This document shows, piece by piece, positions 23,413-30,108 of a stretch of DNA of 32,147 nucleotides. A model generated the notes under the pieces. That model did not search any database. It was not told where the DNA came from and saw only the letters and a program-made list of their open reading frames with translations. Within the stretch, counting starts at the first letter, position 1, and each line of letters opens with the position of its first letter. The stretch is from Berkiella_A sp964633725 (GTDB lineage Bacteria; Pseudomonadota; Gammaproteobacteria; Berkiellales; Berkiellaceae), in contig CAZWHY010000039.1 of the NCBI GenBank assembly GCA_964633725.1, forward strand, positions 1 through 32,147. Reading direction: 5' to 3'. A program made the translations under genes and the position numbers.

Positions 23413-24336
23413 ATGGATAATCAATTAAAGCAGAAATGCCAAACGCGCATTCAAAATTTTGTTACTCAAATCAAGAAAGATAAAAGCAGACCAGTCAACA
23501 TTCAAGAATATTATGTGTTGCCTTATTTGTATGCCAACATTGGGCAGCGAGAGGATGCACTGAACTCTCTTAATTTCATATTAGATAAATTTTCAACGCA
23601 TGATGGTGGCATAAAGTCTCAAATAGCGGGTAATCGTAATAAACCTATGACGGAACAGCTGACCGAGGTCATGAGCTGGCTGGCTATTGCGGCGCATCAA
23701 GTGGGGCGATTTGAAATTTCATATACATTTTCTAAGTATCTAAGAAGTTATTATGATCCTGAGCAGGGTGCTTTTACAGCCATTGCGCCATATGGGCGTG
23801 TTGAAGCGGTATTAGATTTATTCAGTACCACTATGTTGGGATGGTTGGCTTTGACCATGGGCGATCTTAAAAAGGCACAGCGAGCTGGGAATTTTTTACA
23901 ACGTGTTATCTCACTCCAAACAACTAAAGATCAAGTTTTTTATTTGCGCCTGGAAGACGATGGAAAACTGGTTACCAATTGTGCCAAAAAAGATGAACAC
24001 TATTATTGGGTGACGAGTCAAAAAGCAGAGCATAATTTACATTATTTGAGTATGGCGGTTATATTTTTAGCCAAGCTTTTCCATGCGACAAAAGAAGAGT
24101 CTTACTTAAGAAGTGCACAAGCTTATTTAGAAACGGTAAATGGCTATAGTGATGTGCCACATTCTATTAGTGCCTGGGCGACAGCAACCTTGGCAAATAT
24201 TACCCGTGAACAGCGTTATATTGATGGTGCTCAAGGCGTTTTATCACAAATACTGGGACAGCCAGAAGCGTCTGATAGTAGGGCAATTTTAGCCATTATC
24301 TTGAGTGAAAGCTTAATGGAGCTAAGTGTTGTTTAG
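23413..24336 (+). CDS. Unrecognised protein, possibly alpha-helical toroid fold
   Basis: I do not recognise this 307-residue protein. It is mostly helical with no signal peptide or membrane segment. Short helix pairs recur (AYLETVNGYS; GVLSQILGQ; HYLSMAVIFLAKLFHATKEESYLRSAQ), and several resemble the alpha-hairpins of six-hairpin glycosidase or terpenoid-cyclase-like toroids. Aromatic and acidic residues cluster in YYDPEQGAFTAIAPYGRVE and CAKKDEHYYWVTSQKAEHN. AAGGTG precedes the ATG, 17 bases after sodC, so the two are probably cotranscribed. Its TAG stop uses the first two bases (AG) of the palindromic repeat, so insertion of that element may have set the present C terminus. Function is unknown. 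Confidence 0.7.
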   Translation: MDNQLKQKCQTRIQNFVTQIKKDKSRPVNIQEYYVLPYLYANIGQREDALNSLNFILDKFSTHDGGIKSQIAGNRNKPMTEQLTEVMSWLAIAAHQVGRFEISYTFSKYLRSYYDPEQGAFTAIAPYGRVEAVLDLFSTTMLGWLALTMGDLKKAQRAGNFLQRVISLQTTKDQVFYLRLEDDGKLVTNCAKKDEHYYWVTSQKAEHNLHYLSMAVIFLAKLFHATKEESYLRSAQAYLETVNGYSDVPHSISAWATATLANITREQRYIDGAQGVLSQILGQPEASDSRAILAIILSESLMELSVV

Positions 24337-24515
24337 GAATGAGCCTGTAATAACTTACCGTTTTATCATCTCATTAAGCAAGCCATCTTTAAATGAACCT
24401 CAATCGGAAAAACACTCACATAGCCCTGCTATGCTCGCATTTTGCCTCAATCGTTCCATCTAAATATGCCAGCTTACTGAGCGCTAAACCCGTAAGTTAT
24501 TACAGGCCCATTCCT
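24335..24515 (+). repeat. 181-bp palindromic repeat, copy 2
   Basis: This is the same length as copy 1 and 175 of 181 bases are identical. It fills exactly the space between two convergent genes. Its first two bases complete the TAG stop of the upstream gene, and its last base is part of the TAA of the downstream minus-strand gene. Relative to copy 1, base 11 of the left arm changes A to C and the matching base of the right arm changes T to G, keeping the pair. One further left-arm change (base 8, G to A) is unpaired in this strand. GTTGTTT occurs directly before the element (24328-24334) and two bases after it (24518-24524). Confidence 0.9.
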
Positions 24516-25486
24516 TAGTTGTTTACAATGCTCAGTAGTCGTTTACGTAAGTTAATACTCACGAGTTTGTTTTTTAGAAATTTTGTTCCCAGCAATCCAA
24601 AAGGCTTATTTTTTTTGCAATTGCTGGGGAGATACCTTACCTCTGGATTTCTAAAATCCAATTTTCCGATAGTCAGTTTACCATTAATATTTTGATAGAT
24701 GCCTTTTTCTATATTGCTAAAAAAATCTAAAGAGTGGCTTACTCGTCCATTATTGCTTTTATTGGTATTGCAATCAGGCATTTCAATGCCACCATTGAAT
24801 CCACTATCGACTAAAAATGGGTATTGCTTGGTTTTGCCATTGTTTTTGATTTTGACATAAATAACAGGAGAGAAATATTGGCTGGTGAGTTTGACTGCAT
24901 TTTTTTCTGGGGTAAAATACTTATGCATATAAAATGTATTATGCGCAATATCTAGTGTTAGCGTAACATCATAGAACATATTCATACCAATAATGCCAAC
25001 AACGTCTAGATTTTTTAGTAGTTTAAAGGCTTTATGCTTTTCATCCAATGTAAATATAGGCGTTTTATAAAAGCTGGCATCACCAATGTTTATCTCATCA
25101 GCAATAGCAAGTTCGCTGTTTAATTTTTCCTTGCTATGTGAGGCTTGTATATGTTTTTCAATTTTAGCGATAATAGGCAGCTCTAATTTTTTAACAAGCT
25201 GCTTGGATATCAAAGTAATTTCTGAGCCGGTATCGAGCCAAAATACAAAAGGGCCTTTCCCATTAATATAGACATTAATAAATAACAAACCTAAGTCTGT
25301 AATCAGTTTTACTTTATCGGTTAGTCCAGACAACCTTACACTGTGCGGAATGAGTTGTTTATAAGGCTGAACGATTTTTAATTTATGTATAATCTCTTTT
25401 GTTTGTTTTTGAGGCTCACTGGCTTTTATGAAAGGACTCATCAAGAAAAAGCAGGTTAAAAAAAGTACAGCAATACGATGAGACAT
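24515..25486 (-). CDS. Exported retropepsin-like aspartic protease, two-domain
   Basis: This 323-residue protein has an N-terminal signal peptide (MSHRIAVLFLTCFFLMSPFI, probable cleavage after KAS). Two aspartic protease motifs follow: FWLDTGSEITLIS near residue 83 and FLVDSGFNGGIE near residue 225. These are the two catalytic aspartates of a bacterial single-chain retropepsin/pepsin-like fold. Each is followed by a hydrophobic-hydrophobic-Gly motif (VVGIIGMNMF; PFGLLGTKFL), the usual second half of such a domain. The predicted location is periplasmic or secreted, and the substrate is unknown. The Shine-Dalgarno TGGAG precedes the ATG by 7 bases, and a promoter-like sequence lies upstream. 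The gene converges on the unknown gene with copy 2 of the palindrome between them. Confidence 0.78.
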   Translation of the reverse strand: MSHRIAVLFLTCFFLMSPFIKASEPQKQTKEIIHKLKIVQPYKQLIPHSVRLSGLTDKVKLITDLGLLFINVYINGKGPFVFWLDTGSEITLISKQLVKKLELPIIAKIEKHIQASHSKEKLNSELAIADEINIGDASFYKTPIFTLDEKHKAFKLLKNLDVVGIIGMNMFYDVTLTLDIAHNTFYMHKYFTPEKNAVKLTSQYFSPVIYVKIKNNGKTKQYPFLVDSGFNGGIEMPDCNTNKSNNGRVSHSLDFFSNIEKGIYQNINGKLTIGKLDFRNPEVRYLPSNCKKNKPFGLLGTKFLKNKLVSINLRKRLLSIVNN

Positions 25487-25520
25487 ATGGCTCCAGAATA
25501 AATTGATGAGATTTTGTTAG

Positions 25521-25550
25521 TTAATACTATAAGAGTAGTAAAAGCGTCAA
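25521..25550 (-). promoter_or_regulatory. Candidate promoter of the retropepsin-like gene
   Basis: On the minus strand TTGACG (25550-25545) is followed after 18 bases by TATTAA (25526-25521). TAGTAT at 25529-25524 is an alternative -10. The start of transcription would fall near 25514, about 28 bases before the ATG. Confidence 0.4.
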
Positions 25551-25721
25551 AAATTGCCATTCAGCCAAGATTGTTACTTAGTTCACTTGCTTTTTGTGGG
25601 GTGGTGGGAGTTCTAAATGCTCAATGACTTATTAAATACCTAAAACCGAGTTGAAAAGCTTAAAGAATAATAATATCCAGGCAAGATTCAGGATATATGG
25701 CTAAACATTGGCTATAGGCAA

Positions 25722-25730
25722 TGTTATGAT
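25722..25730 (+). promoter_or_regulatory. Extended -10 element, possible pcnB promoter
   Basis: The 332-bp gap between the retropepsin-like gene and pcnB (25487-25818) holds no gene that I can support. TG-T-TATGAT at 25722-25730 fits an extended -10 promoter, with no good -35 at standard spacing (a TTGGCT lies too close). It would give a leader of about 80 bases before the assigned pcnB start. Otherwise the gap shows only AT-rich sequence. Confidence 0.35.
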
Positions 25731-25818
25731 AGCAACTTAGTTTAGTTGGCCGTTGTTGCAAGTGGCTGTTTAGAGCTGGATATGCTAGAAGAGTGTATAT
25801 GCTCAGTTTCAACTCAAT

Positions 25819-27231
25819 TTGAAAAAAATACAAGTGTTAAAAAATATGATTAGTGGATTCATCAAAAAAGCCAAGTCGTTAGTCGGCAAAAAAACTGCCG
25901 AGTCATTGCCTTCACACAGGAGTGAGCCGCGCATTATATTGCGTAAAGATCACAGTATCTCTAGAAAGGGCATTAGTGAGAACACACTCAAAGTACTTTA
26001 TCGATTGAAAAAACATGGATATCAGGCTTATCTTGTTGGGGGAGGGGTTAGGGATCTACTACTAGATAAGCACCCTAAAGATTTTGATGTGGCAACCAAC
26101 GCATCACCAGAAGATATAAAGCAAACTTTTTCCAACTGTCGATTAATTGGTAAGCGTTTTAGGTTAGCGCATGTACATTTTGGGCGAGATATCATCGAAG
26201 TTGCAACATTTAGAAGTCAAGCGAAGCCAACGCATTCAGATGTAAAACACTCAAAAGAAGGCATGATTTTGAGGGATAATGTGTATGGCACTATCGATGA
26301 AGACGCTTGGCGACGAGATTTCACGATTAATGCATTATATTATAGTATTGCAGACTTTAGTGTTTTAGATTTCACTGGCGGCATGAAAGATCTCAAAGCT
26401 CGAAAAATTAGAATGATTGGCGATGCGAGTACGCGCTTTAGAGAGGATCCGGTTCGGATGCTCAGGGCGATCCGTTTTGCGAGCAAGTTAGATTTCCACT
26501 TGAGCAAAGAATTAATAAAGCCTATTCAAAACTTAAAAGGTTTAATCAATCATGTGCCGCCCGCTCGGTTATTTGAAGAAATGATCAAAATGTTTCATTG
26601 TGGTGCTGCAGACAAAGCCTTTGATGCTTTATTGCAGCATGAATTATTTGAACCTTTGTTTCCTCAAACGCACGATTGTTTACAAGATTCATCATATCCA
26701 ACCAAAGCATTACTCAAGGCTGTATTTCAATCAACCGATTTGAGAATACAACAAGGTAAAAGCATAACGCCCGTATTTATTGTCGCAGCGCTTTTGTGGC
26801 ACCCTATTTTAAAGCGGGCAGAAGTGGAGCTTAATAATGGTGCAAAATTATATCCCGCTAGGCTCAAAGCGGTAGAATCTTGTTTGTCAGCACAATTGAA
26901 AAAAATCAGCATGCCCAAACGCGTTTCTTTTGGGGCGCGTGAGGTTTGGTTATTGCAACTGCGTATGTTTAATCGCCATGGCAAAAGACCTGAGCGTTTA
27001 ATGCAAGAGCCACGTTTTAAAGCGGCTTATGACTTTTTGCTATTAAGAGCCCAAGCCGGAGAACCTGTTCAAGAGTTGGCGGATTGGTGGCAAGACTATT
27101 TTGAAGGGAATGAGAGTGAACGACGTAGGTTGATTCGTCAAGTATCCTCAGGCGAATCCCCTAAAAATCAAAAACATCATAACAAAAATGAAAGCGAACA
27201 AAACAGGGATACGGAAACCGATGCAGGCTGA
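25819..27231 (+). CDS. pcnB: Poly(A) polymerase I
   Basis: PcnB adds 3' poly(A) tails to RNAs, promoting decay. It is a class II nucleotidyltransferase of the CCA-enzyme superfamily. YLVGGGVRDLLLDKHPKDFD carries the GG/RRD-type motif and the DxD metal pair, followed by TNASPEDI..., RRDFTINALYY and the RFREDPVRMLRAIRFASKL stretch. The segment ISRKGISENTLKVLYRLKKHGY matches E. coli PcnB closely, supporting PcnB over a CCA-adding enzyme. At 470 residues it has normal length. The start is uncertain: TTG at 25819 lacks a Shine-Dalgarno, and GTG at 25834 or ATG at 25846 are alternatives. The basic C-terminal tail is low in complexity. folK starts inside its last codons. Confidence 0.93.
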   Translation: MKKIQVLKNMISGFIKKAKSLVGKKTAESLPSHRSEPRIILRKDHSISRKGISENTLKVLYRLKKHGYQAYLVGGGVRDLLLDKHPKDFDVATNASPEDIKQTFSNCRLIGKRFRLAHVHFGRDIIEVATFRSQAKPTHSDVKHSKEGMILRDNVYGTIDEDAWRRDFTINALYYSIADFSVLDFTGGMKDLKARKIRMIGDASTRFREDPVRMLRAIRFASKLDFHLSKELIKPIQNLKGLINHVPPARLFEEMIKMFHCGAADKAFDALLQHELFEPLFPQTHDCLQDSSYPTKALLKAVFQSTDLRIQQGKSITPVFIVAALLWHPILKRAEVELNNGAKLYPARLKAVESCLSAQLKKISMPKRVSFGAREVWLLQLRMFNRHGKRPERLMQEPRFKAAYDFLLLRAQAGEPVQELADWWQDYFEGNESERRRLIRQVSSGESPKNQKHHNKNESEQNRDTETDAG

Positions 27232-27715
27232 TACCGTTTATGTAGGGTTGGGGAGCAATGTCGACAATCCCACTGCGCAGATAGAGCAAGCAATAGAAGA
27301 AATATCTGCGTTGCCAGAGGTTCAGTTAAAACAAGCATCACATTTATATCAATCTAAGGCCATAGGACCCAAGCAACCTGATATTATTAATGCGGTTATT
27401 GAGATGGAAACAACATTAACGCCTATCGCATTGCTCGATGTTTTGCAACTTATTGAAAACCATCATTACCGCAAGCGAGTTATTAAGTGGGGGCCTCGAA
27501 CCTTAGATTGCGATATCATATTATTCGGGCAGAGAATCATTCAATCAGAACGATTGGTGATTCCTCACCCAGAAATGAAAAATAGAAATTTTGTTATAAT
27601 CCCGCTATATGAAATAGCCAGGGATTTAATTTTTCCAGATAACTCACCGCTAAAAAGCTATATTGAAAATTTTGAGCAAATCCAGATTCAAAGAATACAA
27701 ATTGCAGGAGCATAG
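27221..27715 (+). CDS. folK: 6-hydroxymethyl-7,8-dihydropterin pyrophosphokinase
   Basis: FolK transfers pyrophosphate from ATP to hydroxymethyl-dihydropterin in folate synthesis. The N terminus has VYVGLGSN, and the signature KWGPRTLDCDIILFG carries the paired metal-binding aspartates. IPHPEMKNRNFVIIPLYEIA is the conserved C-terminal pattern. An upstream ATG at 27188 is in frame, but the ATG at 27221 gives 164 residues against 159 in E. coli and starts directly before the first strand, so it is preferred. It overlaps the pcnB stop by 11 bases; the pcnB-folK pair is common in gammaproteobacteria. pgi follows after 6 bases. Confidence 0.94.
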   Translation: MQADTVYVGLGSNVDNPTAQIEQAIEEISALPEVQLKQASHLYQSKAIGPKQPDIINAVIEMETTLTPIALLDVLQLIENHHYRKRVIKWGPRTLDCDIILFGQRIIQSERLVIPHPEMKNRNFVIIPLYEIARDLIFPDNSPLKSYIENFEQIQIQRIQIAGA

Positions 27716-27721
27716 AGTAAT

Positions 27722-29353
27722 ATGACGGTTGTTGATTCCCTTACCAAAAGCGCAATGAGAAGTGTTACCGCAAAGCAAGATGAGCGTACTCGAGCATGGT
27801 CTCTGTTAAGGCGATTACAAAAAAGCAGCCAAACAAAACGGATATCCGACTATTTTAAGGATAATACCAAAAGGGCAGAAGATTTTTCCCTGCAAGTTGG
27901 GGATATATATTTTGATTATTCTAAGAATTTTATAGATGAGACGATACGTCAGGCATTGGTAGGTTTGGCAAATAGTTACGATCTAAAGTCAGCCATCTCG
28001 CAGTTGTTAAATGGCTATCCTGTTAATGTAACAGAGCAACGCCCCGCATTACATTCTGCTTTAAGGCTGAATGCGAAAGCAAGCGTACAAGTCGGCGACA
28101 AAGATATTGTTCCCCAAATATTAGAGCAACGACAAAAGCTGAAAAGCTTTGTTGATAAACTGCATGCTCAAGAATGGCTGGGGGCAACTGGTAAACCCAT
28201 CACAGATGTTGTGAACTTTGGTATAGGTGGCTCTGATTTAGGTCCCAAGATGGTTGTGGAGAGCTTGCAACCCTATTACCAGAAAAACGTCAAAGTGCAT
28301 TTTGTCGCTAATGTCGATCCGGTTAATTTTGATAGTGTCGTAGAAACCCTTAATCCAGAAACCACTTTATTTGTATTGTCTTCAAAGTCTTTTTCTACCC
28401 AAGAGACATTGAGCAATGCTGCCTTGGCGCAAGGATGGCTGGAAAAACACTTGCATCTAAAGCTGCTTTCACAGCATTTTATTGCGATAACGGCTAATCC
28501 GGCTAGAGCGATTGCTTGGGGTATAGACAAAGAAAAAGTATTAAGTTTCTGGCCTTGGGTTGGAGGGCGATTTTCCATTTGGTCTAGCATAGGCTTTTCC
28601 ATTGCCGTCGCAATAGGATTTGATAACTTCGAATCTTTTCTTCAAGGGGCACATGAGATGGACAAGCATTTTAGCGATGCACCATTCGAAGACAATATGC
28701 CAGTCATGATGGCGTTGTTAGGTATTTGGTACAGGAATATATTTCAAGCGCCGACCCATGCCATATGTCCGTACAGCTATTTTTTACGTAGCTTTCCTTC
28801 CTATATTCAACAACTAGATATGGAAAGCAATGGCAAGTCTGCACAACCCAATGGTGAGGCAACACAAGTGCAAACGGCTCCGATTATTTGGGGTGGAGAA
28901 GGCACCAATGCACAGCATGCTTTCTTTCAGTTATTGCATCAAGGACATCACTTTGTGCCGTTAGATTTTATTATTGCTAAAAAATCTAGCAGTGCACATC
29001 AATCGGCTCATCAACAATTAATGATCAACTGCTTTGCCCAAGCGCAAGCTTTAATGGACGGTGACCAAGAGCATACAGCGGATCAGCCAGGTCATACCAA
29101 AATGCCAGGCAATAAACCTAGCAATGTTTTAATGTTGAACGAGATTTCTCCTAAAGCATTAGGGCAATTGATCGCATTGTATGAGCATAAGGTTTTTGTG
29201 CAAGGGGTGATTTGGCAGATTAATTCTTTTGACCAACCAGGCGTAGAATTGGGCAAAAAACTCGCAAAAACACTAACAGATATTTTGCAACACAAAGTGA
29301 GTGCGCAATCATTGGATGGCTCTACAGAAGCGTTATTAAAAAATATTGTGTGA
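27722..29353 (+). CDS. pgi: Glucose-6-phosphate isomerase
   Basis: Pgi interconverts glucose 6-phosphate and fructose 6-phosphate. The 543-residue length fits (E. coli 549). Signatures seen are FGIGGSDLGPKMV, the sugar-phosphate site SSKSFSTQETLSNA, GGRFSIWSSIGF, the catalytic glutamate in LDMESNGKS, and the C-terminal QINSFDQPGVELGKKLAK. The start ATG lies 6 bases after folK, with GGAG inside the folK end, so the two are likely cotranscribed. A strong hairpin follows the stop. Placement after pcnB-folK is less usual and probably reflects local rearrangement. Confidence 0.96.
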   Translation: MTVVDSLTKSAMRSVTAKQDERTRAWSLLRRLQKSSQTKRISDYFKDNTKRAEDFSLQVGDIYFDYSKNFIDETIRQALVGLANSYDLKSAISQLLNGYPVNVTEQRPALHSALRLNAKASVQVGDKDIVPQILEQRQKLKSFVDKLHAQEWLGATGKPITDVVNFGIGGSDLGPKMVVESLQPYYQKNVKVHFVANVDPVNFDSVVETLNPETTLFVLSSKSFSTQETLSNAALAQGWLEKHLHLKLLSQHFIAITANPARAIAWGIDKEKVLSFWPWVGGRFSIWSSIGFSIAVAIGFDNFESFLQGAHEMDKHFSDAPFEDNMPVMMALLGIWYRNIFQAPTHAICPYSYFLRSFPSYIQQLDMESNGKSAQPNGEATQVQTAPIIWGGEGTNAQHAFFQLLHQGHHFVPLDFIIAKKSSSAHQSAHQQLMINCFAQAQALMDGDQEHTADQPGHTKMPGNKPSNVLMLNEISPKALGQLIALYEHKVFVQGVIWQINSFDQPGVELGKKLAKTLTDILQHKVSAQSLDGSTEALLKNIV

Positions 29354-29362
29354 ATATTAACC

Positions 29363-29386
29363 CTCGCCCCTTTTTTGGGGGGCGAG
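29363..29386. terminator. Hairpin terminator between pgi and the microcin-like gene
   Basis: CTCGCCCC (29363-29370) pairs perfectly with GGGGCGAG (29379-29386) around a T-rich loop, 9 bases after the pgi stop. It also lies 28 bases past the end of the convergent minus-strand gene, so it could end both transcripts. No long U-run follows on the plus strand (CGGGCTTTT), which lowers the confidence in intrinsic termination. Confidence 0.65.
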
Positions 29387-29414
29387 TCGGGCTTTTAAAA
29401 CAATAAGCTAAGGC

Positions 29415-29708
29415 TTAATTGCCTGTTAACATGTTTGTCGCAGTCGGTAAGACGTAATGCACAGCGGCACTAGTAATCAACCCACCAACAGCAGCGCCCG
29501 CTAAGCCACCAGCAACACTACCGACTAGGCCTTGGAAGCCGCCCATGTTAAAAGAAATCATTTTAGCTCCAGATTCCCAACCAGTATTAAAGCCTGTTAG
29601 CACACCAAAGTAAATGGCGACATCAGAAAAGCTAGATTGCAATAAAGGTTTATCTAAATCTGTTCCACCAGAAACCACATTGACTTCGCTTAAGTTTAAT
29701 TGACGCAT
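29415..29708 (-). CDS. Putative class II microcin/bacteriocin precursor with double-glycine leader
   Basis: This is a 97-residue peptide. Residues 1-15, MRQLNLSEVNVVSGG, match the double-glycine leader of colicin V-type microcins (microcin V: MRTLTLNELDSVSGG). Such leaders are cut after GG by a C39-peptidase ABC exporter. The predicted mature part is 82 residues and has no cysteine. It has a glycine- and alanine-rich hydrophobic stretch (about 56-82) with chained GxxxG spacings, typical of membrane-inserting class II bacteriocins. An in-frame GTG at 29723 exists, but the ATG at 29708 follows GAGG by 9 bases and begins exactly at the leader, so it is preferred. No exporter or immunity gene is visible nearby. 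It could instead be another small secreted double-glycine peptide. Confidence 0.75.
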   Translation of the reverse strand: MRQLNLSEVNVVSGGTDLDKPLLQSSFSDVAIYFGVLTGFNTGWESGAKMISFNMGGFQGLVGSVAGGLAGAAVGGLITSAAVHYVLPTATNMLTGN

Positions 29709-29803
29709 AGTTCCATACCTCACACTACGTTATTTCCATTTTAAAAAAACATTCCTCTTTTCACCCAATTAGTGAGAAGAGAAATATACCTGCGTACGTC
29801 AGC

Positions 29804-29833
29804 AATGTACCCTATGTTTTGTGCTCTCGTCAA
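29804..29833 (-). promoter_or_regulatory. Candidate promoter of the microcin-like gene
   Basis: On the minus strand TTGACG (29833-29828) is followed after 18 bases by TACATT (29809-29804). Transcription would start near 29797, leaving a leader of about 90 bases that contains a stem near 29758-29780. The -35 box lies between the arms of an inverted repeat at 29821-29844. Confidence 0.4.
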
Positions 29834-29844
29834 AAAAAGAGCAC
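29821..29844. promoter_or_regulatory. Operator-like inverted repeat over the -35 of the microcin-like gene
   Basis: GTGCTCT (29821-29827) and AGAGCAC (29838-29844) are perfect 7-base arms 10 bases apart. The arms flank the candidate -35 box of the minus-strand promoter, the geometry of a dimeric repressor site. Nothing identifies the regulator. As RNA on either strand it could also form a hairpin. Confidence 0.4.
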
Positions 29845-29853
29845 TTATCCACA
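29845..29853 (+). promoter_or_regulatory. Perfect DnaA-box consensus
   Basis: TTATCCACA at 29845-29853 is identical to the E. coli consensus DnaA box and directly abuts the inverted repeat above. Only this one box was noticed nearby, so it is not an origin. It could be a DnaA regulatory site between the microcin-like gene and acs, or a chance match. Confidence 0.3.
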
Positions 29854-29951
29854 ACTAGTTGGAAAAGTAGTAAACATAGAAAGATCTCTGTGTTGTAATG
29901 CGAAAGTTTGTAACTAATTGATATAAAAAGGCCTGTTGATTTTTAAGTGTT

Positions 29952-29981
29952 TTGACATTTGACTGTTGTAAGCCCTATAAC
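29952..29981 (+). promoter_or_regulatory. Probable sigma-70 promoter of acs
   Basis: A perfect TTGACA (29952-29957) is followed after 18 bases by TATAAC (29976-29981). It would start transcription near 29988 and leave a leader of about 120 bases before acs. This is the best promoter match in the 400-bp gap 29709-30108, which otherwise holds the microcin promoter region and AT-rich sequence. Confidence 0.55.
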
Positions 29982-30108
29982 AAATATCATTAAATACTTT
30001 CTTTACAATCTTAATTTAATGCAGGGATAAAGTGTGTACAATATTTTACCTCCCGCGGTAGAGTAAGATATTGGTTATGAAACTTAAAGGATATTTAGGG
30101 CGACAACT

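Noticed and set aside
29845..29853. Replication origin based on the DnaA box
   Set aside because: Only one box was seen, and there is no dnaA, dnaN or AT-rich unwinding cluster nearby.
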